Assembly (NCBI GenBank): GCA_963785745.1
Contig: CAWAWR010000029.1
Coordinates: 62,001-126,000, forward strand
Reading direction: 5' to 3'
DNA length: 64,000 nucleotides
Origin: VAZQ01 sp963785745
Lineage (GTDB): Bacteria; Pseudomonadota; Alphaproteobacteria; Rhizobiales; Xanthobacteraceae
The notes under the pieces were generated by a model, which saw nothing but the letters and a program-made list of their open reading frames with translations, was not told the DNA's origin and did no database searches. Shown piece by piece: positions 17,257 to 24,678 of the stretch (position 1 is the first letter of the stretch; each line of letters begins with the position of its first letter). The position numbers and the translations under genes are program-made.

Positions 17257-17761
17257 GATCGAACGAACGCGCGAACGCGAGCGGCCGCCGCTCTCCGACA
17301 ACCCTTACGAACGGGTCATGCGCCAGCGCGCGGCGATGCTGGAGCGCAACAAGACCGGCCCGATCGTCGTGCGCAAGGCGGAACGCCCGTTGCAGCAGGC
17401 GCGGCAGGGCAAGCTGCGCTACTACCTCGAGCCGATCACGCATCCGGAAACGCCGCTGCAGATGTGGCGGGTGTTCACGCACGAGATCCGCACCAAGTCC
17501 GGCAAGCATCGCCACCAGGGCGGGCTGGTGATCTACGTGCTCGAAGGCAAAGGTTATTCCATCGTCGAGGGCGAACGCCTCGACTGGGAGAAAGGTGACC
17601 TCGTGCTGCTGCCGCTGCATCCGAACGAGGTCGAGCACCAGCATTTCAATCTCGATCCCGAAAAGCCTGCTGTCTGGTGCGCGTTTATTCATCTGCCGAT
17701 CCAGGAATACCTGGCGTCGGACCTTCAGCAGATGGAAAACTCGCCGGACTTCAAGGAATAG
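17249..17761 (+). CDS. Small cupin protein with intact metal-binding motif
   Basis: A 170-residue single cupin starting MAEIERTRERERPPLSD. Motif 1 contains HRH (KHRHQGGLVIYVLEG) and motif 2 a histidine pair in EHQHFNLDPE, so a mononuclear metal site is likely. It is a paralogue of the cupin at 14510, which has lost the HxH. The start ATG overlaps the end of the AAA gene by 8 bases. A dioxygenase, isomerase or regulatory sensor are all possible; the sequence alone does not decide. Confidence 0.8.
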   Translation: MAEIERTRERERPPLSDNPYERVMRQRAAMLERNKTGPIVVRKAERPLQQARQGKLRYYLEPITHPETPLQMWRVFTHEIRTKSGKHRHQGGLVIYVLEGKGYSIVEGERLDWEKGDLVLLPLHPNEVEHQHFNLDPEKPAVWCAFIHLPIQEYLASDLQQMENSPDFKE

Positions 17762-17779
17762 CGGGTGACGCACTCTCGT

Positions 17780-17865
17780 CGTCATGCCCGGCCTTTGTGC
17801 CGGGCATCCACGTCTTAGGGCCTCGAAGCAAGACGTGGATGGCCGGGACAAGCCCGGCCATGACG
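17780..17865. repeat. Long composite palindromic repeat (type B)
   Basis: An 86-base element with nested symmetry. The ends are CGTCATG and CATGACG, then come the hairpins ATGCCCGGC/GCCGGGCAT and GGCCGGG/CCCGGCC, and an inner inverted repeat ATCCACGTCTT/AAGACGTGGAT encloses a short loop. Related shorter versions occur at 20800-20855 and 40472-40496. It sits after the cupin stop and may end that transcript. Confidence 0.75.
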
Positions 17866-17910
17866 TGGAGAGGATACGGACCCACCAGTTTGAGTTATCC
17901 GCCATGCCGC

Positions 17911-17964
17911 GATTCCATCTCAACTCCGCAGAGTTTTGATCCGACAATTCCTCCCAAGCGCAAG
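17911..17964 (+). repeat. Duplicated leader sequence, copy 1
   Basis: This 54-base stretch matches 19446-19499 without gaps and is almost identical over its last 30 bases (ending ATTCCTCCCAAGCGCAAG). Each copy lies about 50 bases before one of the two FMN oxidase genes, so the tandem duplication included upstream control sequence. Confidence 0.75.
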
Positions 17965-18016
17965 CGGATGCCTCGACGCGAGGCGCCGACTTGAGGGCAC
18001 ACACGGGAGGACTTCC

Positions 18017-19237
18017 ATGGATCGACGCGACTTTTTGCTGTCCAGCACGCTCGCGGCCGCGACCGCAGCGACGGTGACCTCGAGCCATCAGGTGCTCGCA
18101 CAGACCAAGGTCGAGGCCGAGCCGGGCGTGAACCTGGATCGCCCGAGCACGGCCTATGAAGGCAGCAAGCTGAACCGCAAGCTTGAGATCGTGAACCTGC
18201 TCGATCTCGAACCGGAGGCGCAGAAGATCCTGCCGACCGGCGGCTTCGGCTACATCTCCGGCGGCTCCGGCGCCAATTGGACGCGGCGCGAGAACACGGA
18301 AGCATTCAGCCGCGTGAATATCGAGCCGCAGGCGCTCAGCGGCGTCGCCAAGGTTGACCTCGCGACCGAGATTCTCGGCTCGAAGCTGTCGATGCCGGTC
18401 TTCATCCCGCCGATGGGCAGCCACGGCCTCGCCCATGTCGACAAGGAAGCGGCAACCGCGCGGGGAGCCGCCGCGGTCGGCACGCTGATGACGACCTCGA
18501 CGGTGTCGAACCTGAGCCTGGAGGAGATCGCGTCGCACAATCCGGGTCCGAAGTGGTTCCAGATGTACGTGCCGACCGACCGCGGCTACACCCGCGAGCT
18601 CATTCAGCGCGCCAAGGCCGCCGGCTACACCGCGCTTGCGCCGACGGTTGACAATGTCTGGTCCTATCCGCGCGAGGAGAACATCCGCAACGTGTTCCGG
18701 CCGCCGTCGACCTTGGGCCGCGGCAACCTGCCCCGCGGCGTCGATCCGGGAACGGGCGCCAAGATGCTCAACGCCCGCAAGCGCGACCTCGACTGGAAAG
18801 ACCTGGAGTGGATCAAACAGGAATCCGGCCTGCCTGTCATGCCCAAGGGCGTGCAGTCCGCGAAGGCAGCCGCGATGGCGCTGACGGTCGGCCTCGACGC
18901 CGTCTGGGTCTCCAATCACGGCGGCCGCGCCTTCGACGGCGTGCAGGCGACCATTACGATCCTGCCGCGCATTGCGCAGGCGGTCGACGGTCGGATCCCG
19001 ATCGTGTTCAACTCGGGCGTGCGGCGTGCCGATCACGTTTTCAAGGCATTGGCATTGGGCGCGACCGTGGTCGGGATGGGCCGGCCGGTCATGTACGGCT
19101 TGGCGCTCGGCGGCGCGCAAGGCGTGCAGAGCGTGCTCGAGCATGTGCGCGACAACCTGACGATCGTGATGCGGCTTGCCGGAGCCAAGAACATCAAGGA
19201 GATCTCGCGCAGCTACATCGCGCCGGCGATCGCGTAG
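18017..19237 (+). CDS. Tat-exported FMN-dependent alpha-hydroxy-acid oxidase/dehydrogenase (copy 1)
   Basis: A 406-residue member of the lactate/mandelate/glycolate oxidase family. Residues 1-30 form a twin-arginine signal (MDRRDFLLSS, then a hydrophobic stretch ending VLAQ), so the mature enzyme is periplasmic. The TIM barrel shows IPPMGSHG, the catalytic SNHGGRAFDG (histidine base and arginine) and the FMN phosphate loop LGATVVGMGRPVMYG. These enzymes oxidise alpha-hydroxy acids to keto acids. The ATG at 18017 follows GGGAGG at 18005-18010. The next gene is a close paralogue. The family arginine segment usually reads FDGG; here it is FNSGVRRADHVFK. Confidence 0.85.
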   Translation: MDRRDFLLSSTLAAATAATVTSSHQVLAQTKVEAEPGVNLDRPSTAYEGSKLNRKLEIVNLLDLEPEAQKILPTGGFGYISGGSGANWTRRENTEAFSRVNIEPQALSGVAKVDLATEILGSKLSMPVFIPPMGSHGLAHVDKEAATARGAAAVGTLMTTSTVSNLSLEEIASHNPGPKWFQMYVPTDRGYTRELIQRAKAAGYTALAPTVDNVWSYPREENIRNVFRPPSTLGRGNLPRGVDPGTGAKMLNARKRDLDWKDLEWIKQESGLPVMPKGVQSAKAAAMALTVGLDAVWVSNHGGRAFDGVQATITILPRIAQAVDGRIPIVFNSGVRRADHVFKALALGATVVGMGRPVMYGLALGGAQGVQSVLEHVRDNLTIVMRLAGAKNIKEISRSYIAPAIA

Positions 19238-19260
19238 CCCGTCGCCACAACGGCTCTATC

Positions 19261-19400
19261 CCGCTCATTCCCGCGACCCGCCTACGCTCGGTTCGAGCTA
19301 CGGCGGGTTCCGAGTTCCGCCGAAGCGCATGGTGCGAAGGCGGAACGCGGGAATCCAGTTTTGAGGCGCACTGGGTCCCCGCTTTCGCGGGGACGAGCGG
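19261..19400. repeat. Type A palindromic repeat interrupted by a second palindromic element
   Basis: Both ends match the repeat at 10482-10553 (CCGCTCATTCCCGCG at the left, GGTCCCCGCTTTCGCGGGGA at the right). In the loop of the first hairpin about 65 extra bases are inserted, made of two hairpins of their own: ACCCGCC/GGCGGGT and TTCCGCC/GGCGGAA. Confidence 0.7.
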
Positions 19401-19445
19401 GAAAGTACAGCTATCTGGCATGCAACAACGCTGAGCGTTGCGGCG

Positions 19446-19499
19446 GATTCCGTCTCGACTCTCCGCGGTTTTGATCAGACAATTCCTCCCAAGCGCAAG
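19446..19499 (+). repeat. Duplicated leader sequence, copy 2
   Basis: The counterpart of 17911-17964, located 54 bases before the start of the second FMN oxidase. The shared part most likely carries promoter or operator sites common to both genes. Confidence 0.75.
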
Positions 19500-19553
19500 T
19501 TGACGTGTTTCGTGGCGAAGCACGGGCTTGATGCATACACGGGAGGGACTGCC

Positions 19554-20768
19554 ATGGATCGACGCGACTTTTTGCTGTCCAGCACACTCGCGGCCGCGAC
19601 TGCGGCAACCATCACCTCGGGCAATCAAGTGCTCGCGCAAACGGCGGAGCCGGGCGTCGATGCCGCTCGGCCGAACGTCCCCTACGAAGGCAGCAAGCTC
19701 AACCGCAAGCTCCAGATCGTGAATCTGCTCGATCTCGAACCGGAGGCGCAGAAGATCCTGCCCGCGGGCGGCTTCGGCTACATCTCCGGCGGCTCCGGCA
19801 ACAACTGGACCCGGCGCGAGAACACCGAAGCCTTCAGCCGCGTCAACATCGAGCCGCAGGCTCTGAGCGGGGTCGCCAAGGTCGATGTCGCCACCGAGAT
19901 TCTCGGCTCGAAGCTGTCGATGCCGGTCTTCATTCCGCCGATGGGCAGCCATGGACGCGCCCATGTCGAAAAGGAAGCAGCAACCGCGCGGGGCGCGGCC
20001 GCGGCCGGTACCCTGATGACGACCTCGACGGTCTCGAACCTGAGCATGGAAGAGATCGCATCGAATAATCCCGGGCCGAAATGGTTCCAGCTCTATGTGC
20101 CGAGCGACCGCGGCTATACCCGCGAGCTCCTCCAGCGCGCCAAGGCCGCCGGCTACACCGCGATCGCGCCGACCGTCGACAATGTCTGGTCCTATCCGCG
20201 CGAGGAGAACATCCGCAGCGGGTTCGTAACGCCGGCATCGCTGGGCATGGGCAACACACCGCGCGGCGTGGAGTTCGCCACCGGACTGAAAATGATCAGT
20301 GCCCGCAAGCGCGACCTCAACTGGGATGACTTGGCCTGGATCAAGCAGGAGTCCGGCCTGCCTGTGATGCCCAAGGGCGTGCAGTCCGCGAAAGTGGCGG
20401 CGATGGCCATCAAGGTCGGGCTCGACGCGGTCTGGGTCTCCAACCACGGCGGCCGCGCCTTCGACGGCGTGCAGGCGACCATCACCGTGCTGCCGCGCAT
20501 TGCCCAGGCGGTCGACGGCCGCATTCCGATCGTGTTCGACTCCGGCGTACGGCGCGCCGATCACGTGTTCAAGGCGCTGGCGCTCGGCGCCAACGTCGTC
20601 GGCATGGGCCGCCCGGTGATGTATGGCCTGGCGCTCGGCGGCGCGCAGGGCGTGCAGAGCGTGCTCGAGCATGTGCGCGACAACCTGATGATCGTGATGC
20701 GGCTCGCCGGCACCAAGAACATCAAGGAAATCACGCGGGACTACATCGCGCCGCCGGCGATCGCCTGA
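19554..20768 (+). CDS. Tat-exported FMN-dependent alpha-hydroxy-acid oxidase/dehydrogenase (copy 2)
   Basis: A 404-residue tandem paralogue of the gene at 18017, nearly identical over the Tat signal and most of the barrel. It has the same MDRRDFLLSS start, the same SNHGGRAFDG active site and the FMN loop LGANVVGMGRPVMYG. It differs from copy 1 mainly in the linker after the signal (TAEPGVDAARPNV), in the loop around SGFVTPASLGMGNTP, and in reading FDSGVRRADHVFK where copy 1 has FNSG. The ATG at 19554 follows GGGAGGG. Differences concentrated in one surface loop suggest different substrate preference, which is an inference. Confidence 0.85.
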   Translation: MDRRDFLLSSTLAAATAATITSGNQVLAQTAEPGVDAARPNVPYEGSKLNRKLQIVNLLDLEPEAQKILPAGGFGYISGGSGNNWTRRENTEAFSRVNIEPQALSGVAKVDVATEILGSKLSMPVFIPPMGSHGRAHVEKEAATARGAAAAGTLMTTSTVSNLSMEEIASNNPGPKWFQLYVPSDRGYTRELLQRAKAAGYTAIAPTVDNVWSYPREENIRSGFVTPASLGMGNTPRGVEFATGLKMISARKRDLNWDDLAWIKQESGLPVMPKGVQSAKVAAMAIKVGLDAVWVSNHGGRAFDGVQATITVLPRIAQAVDGRIPIVFDSGVRRADHVFKALALGANVVGMGRPVMYGLALGGAQGVQSVLEHVRDNLMIVMRLAGTKNIKEITRDYIAPPAIA

Positions 20769-21128
20769 TTGCTGCGAAGCCGATCGTGCACAAATGCGTC
20801 ATGGCCGGGCATAACCCGTCGAAGACAGGCGTAAACGCCCTTTTGCCCGGCCATGAGCTTGTTACCGGCGACCGCCCCCGTCAAAAAGCGGGGCAATGCC
20901 TTGCATTCTATTTCACCGAATTTTCTCGCGATTACGGGCATAGCCGGAGGCCCGCAGCGTACCAATCCCACCTAAGTTGCTGCAATTTCGACAAAAATCG
21001 ACCCTTAAGCGGCCGAATTCGCGTGTGCAACTTCACGAATGCGGCTGAACGGAGGCGTTACAAGGCAATCCACAATGATCTGTTTCAGCAACCGCACTGC
21101 GTGTCGCGGGGTGCAGCAGGCAGTGCAG
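20769..21128. other. Spacer with an inverted repeat, no gene seen
   Basis: 360 bases without a convincing reading frame. They contain the 56-base palindrome listed separately and, further on, an AT-richer stretch (20905-21010) that probably holds the promoter of the next gene. Confidence 0.5.
20800..20855. repeat. Palindromic repeat (type B-like)
   Basis: Perfect 12-bp outer arms CATGGCCGGGCA (20800-20811) and TGCCCGGCCATG (20844-20855), with an inner GGCG/CGCC hairpin. The arms match the core of the element at 17780-17865. Confidence 0.75.
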
Positions 21129-21497
21129 ATGCGCCGACGGTTGGCAGTACCAGTTCTGTTGCTCGTCGTGACGCTGATCGGCTCGGCGGGCGACGCGCAA
21201 GCCGTCGAGTGCCAGAGCGAGAAAGGCGCAGGCTATCCGTGGGCTTGGCGCGAGATCGACGGCAAGCGCTGTTGGTACAAAGGCCAGCCCGGCATGGACA
21301 AGAAGCTGTTGCGCTGGGCCGAGAGCGGGACGACGGCGCCGACGGCCGCCTCGGCATCGGCCTCGGCCAAGCGCAGGTCCCCGGTGTCGACCGAGGACGC
21401 TGAGCGCGAGCGTCTGTTGCGCAGCTACTGGCCACCAATGCCGCCGGCCGACGTTTTTGGCGACCGCTTCAACGCCGTGCGCGGAGATAGACTTTAA
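21129..21497 (+). CDS. Small secreted hypothetical protein
   Basis: A 122-residue protein with a clear signal peptide (MRRRLAVPVLLLVVTLIGSA, predicted cleavage after the DAQA segment). The mature part begins VECQSEKGAGYPWAWREIDG and continues with KRCWYKGQPGMDKKLLRW; two cysteines could form a disulfide. A low-complexity Ala/Ser/Thr linker follows, and then a proline-rich tail. An in-frame ATG at 21039 would put 30 extra residues before the signal peptide, so 21129 is chosen. The function is not recognised. The WREIDGKRCWYKG-type motif recurs in small exported proteins of this bacterial group, to my knowledge without an assigned role. Confidence 0.65.
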   Translation: MRRRLAVPVLLLVVTLIGSAGDAQAVECQSEKGAGYPWAWREIDGKRCWYKGQPGMDKKLLRWAESGTTAPTAASASASAKRRSPVSTEDAERERLLRSYWPPMPPADVFGDRFNAVRGDRL

Positions 21498-21571
21498 CGA
21501 TCTCCCGGGCCCGGATGATCGCTAGGCCGGACCTTGGGATCGGCAGCCTCGGCGCCGATTGACGGCTCCCT

Positions 21572-23209
21572 CTACCAACCGGTGACGCGCGCAAGCAACC
21601 GGTCACAGTCTTCAGGAAGCGTGGAACCCCGCCAGGCAACATGTTGATCGGGGCGGATCAGCGCCAGGTCGCATTCGTACAGCTCCCGGCCCTCCCGCAG
21701 GTCGACCTTCAAAATCTTCAGCGGAATCCGCCGAGCTCGGGCCGCCTCTTCCATGCGGTCGGTGTTGTGATCGCCCTGGAGATGCAGGAGACAGAACCCG
21801 GCTCCGAAATGATCGAAAAGCGAGCTGTGGTCACGAAGAAACAGGTGGGGTGCCCGGCCGCCAGGACAGCCGCTTGGCTGATAAATTGACGGGTTGTCGG
21901 CTGGCGGCGGCGTGCCGTCGGAAGCGACGATCGGAGAGTCGTCGTATCTCGCGCCCAGCTGAATGCCGATCGAAGCAAACTCCTCCCGGGACATCTCAAG
22001 TCTTTTCCCAAGCGCGGAACGCGACATGTCTCCCGCCGGAGTATCAAGCTGCAAATCGTCACCGACGGATATCTTGCCCGCGCCGCGCGACAGCTCCTTC
22101 GCCATGCCGGTGTTCCGGAAAGCGATCGGCCGGCGTTCGACCTCGTAACTTGAAAGCAGTTTCGGCCCTCCCCAACCTGAAACCATGGCGGCAATCTTCC
22201 ACGCCAAATTCACCGCATCGTCGACGCCGGTATTCATTCCGAAGCCGCCGGTCGGCGTGAAGACATGCACCGCATCGCCGGCAAGGGCCATCCGGCCGGA
22301 AACGAACCGATCGGCAACGAGCGCATGACCGGCCGTCCACGGCCGGTGGTCCAGGAACTCGATGCCGATATTCTCGCCAACGCTTTCCTGGATCAGATTG
22401 GCGACCAGCTTCGGGTCCGGCTTCTGTTCGGGATTGCGCAGCTTGGTGTTGATGGTGAATTCGCCTTCGCCGTCCAGAGTCACGAGGTTGCTTCGCACCT
22501 TCGAATTCACCGTCCGGTATTGCCAGCATCGATTGTGCGTGAGGATTCGATAGAGCTCGGGTGCCCGCAGGTGCGTCGCCATGGTCGCACCACTGCCATA
22601 CGATTGTTCCTCCGGCGTTTCCCCGCGATACGAGATGCCGAGATGCCGGCGCACCATGCTCTGCGGACCGTCGCAGCCTGCGAGGTAGTCGCAGGTGATC
22701 TGCTCGCGTCGACCGGTCTCGGTGTTTTCAATGACGGCGCTTATGCGTTCCTGGCCTTCGACTATCTCCACGCAGCGCCAGCCGAACCTCACGTCGACCC
22801 TATCGAGCGTCTGAACGTGCTCCAGCAATTGCGCTTCGACATACATCTGATTGCAACGAAAAATCGGCTCGGGAACTTGGTCGGTCGATGAGGCATTGGC
22901 AACAGCGGCCAGCTTCTCACGTTCTGACGGCATGGCGATTCGTCCAAGCTCCCACCCGTTCAATGTCGTGAAGAAGCCGACGTCGGTCGGATGATCTGAC
23001 GGGAGGCCGAGCTTGCGCAGCCGGCGCGAAAGCCCGAGTCGCCGATAGTGCTCCATCGTTCGCGCGTTGTGGGTCGATCCTTTGGGAAACCAGCGCGTGC
23101 TCGGTTCGGTGTTGACCAGCAATGTGCGAATGTTGAAGCCGGCGAGGCTTGCTGCCAACACCATTCCCACCGGACCACCGCCGACGATCAGAACCGGCAC
23201 GTGCTGCAT
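21572..23209 (-). CDS. FAD-dependent aromatic monooxygenase (PheA/TfdB family)
   Basis: An intact 545-residue flavoprotein hydroxylase. The N-terminus VPVLIVGGGPVGMVLA is the dinucleotide fold; YLAGCDGPQSMVRR and the FAD motif ALAGDAVHVFTPTGGFGMNTG follow. The C-terminal region (LALIRPDQHVAWRG) is the same as in the broken homologue at 11809. It hydroxylates a phenolic or carboxylated ring using NAD(P)H and oxygen; the specific substrate is unknown. The gene is convergent with the small secreted protein and lies 28 bases after the bestrophin-like gene on the same strand, so those two may be co-transcribed. Confidence 0.88.
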   Translation of the reverse strand: MQHVPVLIVGGGPVGMVLAASLAGFNIRTLLVNTEPSTRWFPKGSTHNARTMEHYRRLGLSRRLRKLGLPSDHPTDVGFFTTLNGWELGRIAMPSEREKLAAVANASSTDQVPEPIFRCNQMYVEAQLLEHVQTLDRVDVRFGWRCVEIVEGQERISAVIENTETGRREQITCDYLAGCDGPQSMVRRHLGISYRGETPEEQSYGSGATMATHLRAPELYRILTHNRCWQYRTVNSKVRSNLVTLDGEGEFTINTKLRNPEQKPDPKLVANLIQESVGENIGIEFLDHRPWTAGHALVADRFVSGRMALAGDAVHVFTPTGGFGMNTGVDDAVNLAWKIAAMVSGWGGPKLLSSYEVERRPIAFRNTGMAKELSRGAGKISVGDDLQLDTPAGDMSRSALGKRLEMSREEFASIGIQLGARYDDSPIVASDGTPPPADNPSIYQPSGCPGGRAPHLFLRDHSSLFDHFGAGFCLLHLQGDHNTDRMEEAARARRIPLKILKVDLREGRELYECDLALIRPDQHVAWRGSTLPEDCDRLLARVTGW

Positions 23210-23236
23210 GTTTGTTACGCCGGAGAATACTTCGGA

Positions 23237-24261
23237 TCAGAACAGGATATTGGATTTCGCTTCGATCGGTTTGAGATCGGTCTCCTCGCCGAGCATGACC
23301 CGCATCTCGATCTCGATCCGCCGCGCGATAAACGAGATCGGGACATCGTTGGAGCCCCCTTCGAACGGATTGGACGAATTCTCTCCGACTTTTTCCAGCG
23401 AAACGAAAATCCAGCCGACGAGCGCGCTGAACGGCACGTTCAGCCAGGCGGTCCAATGCTCGATTCCGGCGGATTTTCCCAGATCCTGCGCATACGGGAA
23501 CAGACCGAACGGTACAAGTGCGGCGAAAATCATCACCAGAAAAACGGCGATCGAATAGTAGTTCCGCGCATACGGATAGTTCTTTATTCGCTTCAAGGCG
23601 CCTTGCACCCGGGCAAGATCATCAAGCGCGCCTGTCAACAGTGATCATCATCAATTCGCGTGATGAGCTTTTTGTTAAACAGGCCGCTGATGGCTTCATA
23701 TTGCCAATGGAGAACAATCGCCTCCTTGTCACCTCGATGCGTCACGAATTTCTGCAGCTCGGCATCCGACAGATAGATCTTCAGCTCATCCTTCAGGACC
23801 GATTGGCTTTCCGGCGTGGGAAGTTGCGCAAGAAACTTGGCGTTCCCCGCCTCGGCCGTATTTTCCCAGGACTTTCTTTCGCGCAGGAAAAACCGCAACG
23901 CCGTCAGCCAAGCGAAATGACGATAATATATTTCCTTCAGCGGCGCGCCGGACTGCGCGGCATCCAGATTGACAACCGCAGTTTTCAGCTTGTTGGCCAG
24001 GATCAAACTGTTCGTGATCAGTTGCCCGGAAAGCACAAGCGCGTCGTTCGAGCGCGCGTAACATTGCGAATTCTTGAACGCAAGAATGATCGCGAGCGCC
24101 GAACCGATGATCGCCAGTATCGGCGCCGGTACCGTCAGAAAATTCCAGTGCGAGACTTGAAGGAACAAGGTGACGAGCAGCGCCCAGCCAATCAGGTAGC
24201 TGGCCTCCCACCTTGTCCAACCGAGAAACTGGGTGAACTTGTACTGTCTGCCGATGTGCAT
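23237..24261 (-). CDS. Bestrophin-like (UPF0187/YneE) membrane channel, one frame break near 23637
   Basis: The first part (24261 down to 23635) starts MHIGRQYKFTQFLGWTRWE and has two membrane helices, then FKNSQCYARSNDA, typical of bacterial bestrophins, which form pentameric anion or cation channels. It stops at IDDDHC. The next frame continues directly with TGALDDLARVQGALKRIKN, then two more helices and the conserved NPFEGGSNDVPI segment, and ends at 23237. The span is two bases over a multiple of three, best explained by one missing T (TGTTTG read as TGTTG). Joined, the protein has about 341 residues, near family length. A real split into two coupled genes is possible but less likely. Confidence 0.75.
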
Positions 24262-24678
24262 GGATCTCGCGCCTAGGTTGTTGCTCCATCATATCGGCTC
24301 AACTTGCGTCGTCGATACCGGCCAATGGGTTTAGAGCACAAAAGAAATCCGCGAATGTGAGCTAGCTCACCTTCGTCAGAAAGACCGTCGCCTAATTTTA
24401 GCGCACACCGAAGCTTGTCACGGGATAGCAAAGGGAGACGAACAATGCCCACTCGAACCTCCGTCCAACAGGCCGTTGCCCCCTGCATGCCGACGTCATC
24501 CTCTCGAAAATCCATGTAAAATAATGAGTTCGACCGGTTCCTGGGCGGGAATAAGCCGTGCGCGGGAGCTGTCTTAATCTTCGCGGTGTCAAACGTTGAG
24601 CCGGCTCCCTTCCAGTAGCGGCGCGACAACTCATAAGACCGCCGCTCTGATGTCTGTCATTTTCCAGGTGGGGCACCC
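24262..24678. promoter_or_regulatory. Divergent control region between bestrophin-like and oxidase-CNB genes
   Basis: 417 bases shared by two diverging genes, without a supported reading frame. It contains the CRP-like site listed next. The ribosome site AGGTGGGG lies just before the ATG at 24679. Confidence 0.55.
24355..24371. promoter_or_regulatory. CRP/FNR-family operator-like palindrome
   Basis: ATGTGAGCTAGCTCACC contains the perfect palindrome GTGAGCTAGCTCAC (24357-24370) and matches the Crp consensus TGTGA-N6-TCACA in nine of ten defined positions. It sits about 310 bases upstream of the oxidase-CNB gene and about 95 bases upstream of the bestrophin-like start. Confidence 0.55.

Noticed and set aside
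23237..23638. C-terminal half of the bestrophin-like gene as an independent 133-residue gene
   Set aside because: Its sequence continues the bestrophin fold directly from the upstream frame, so one broken gene is simpler.
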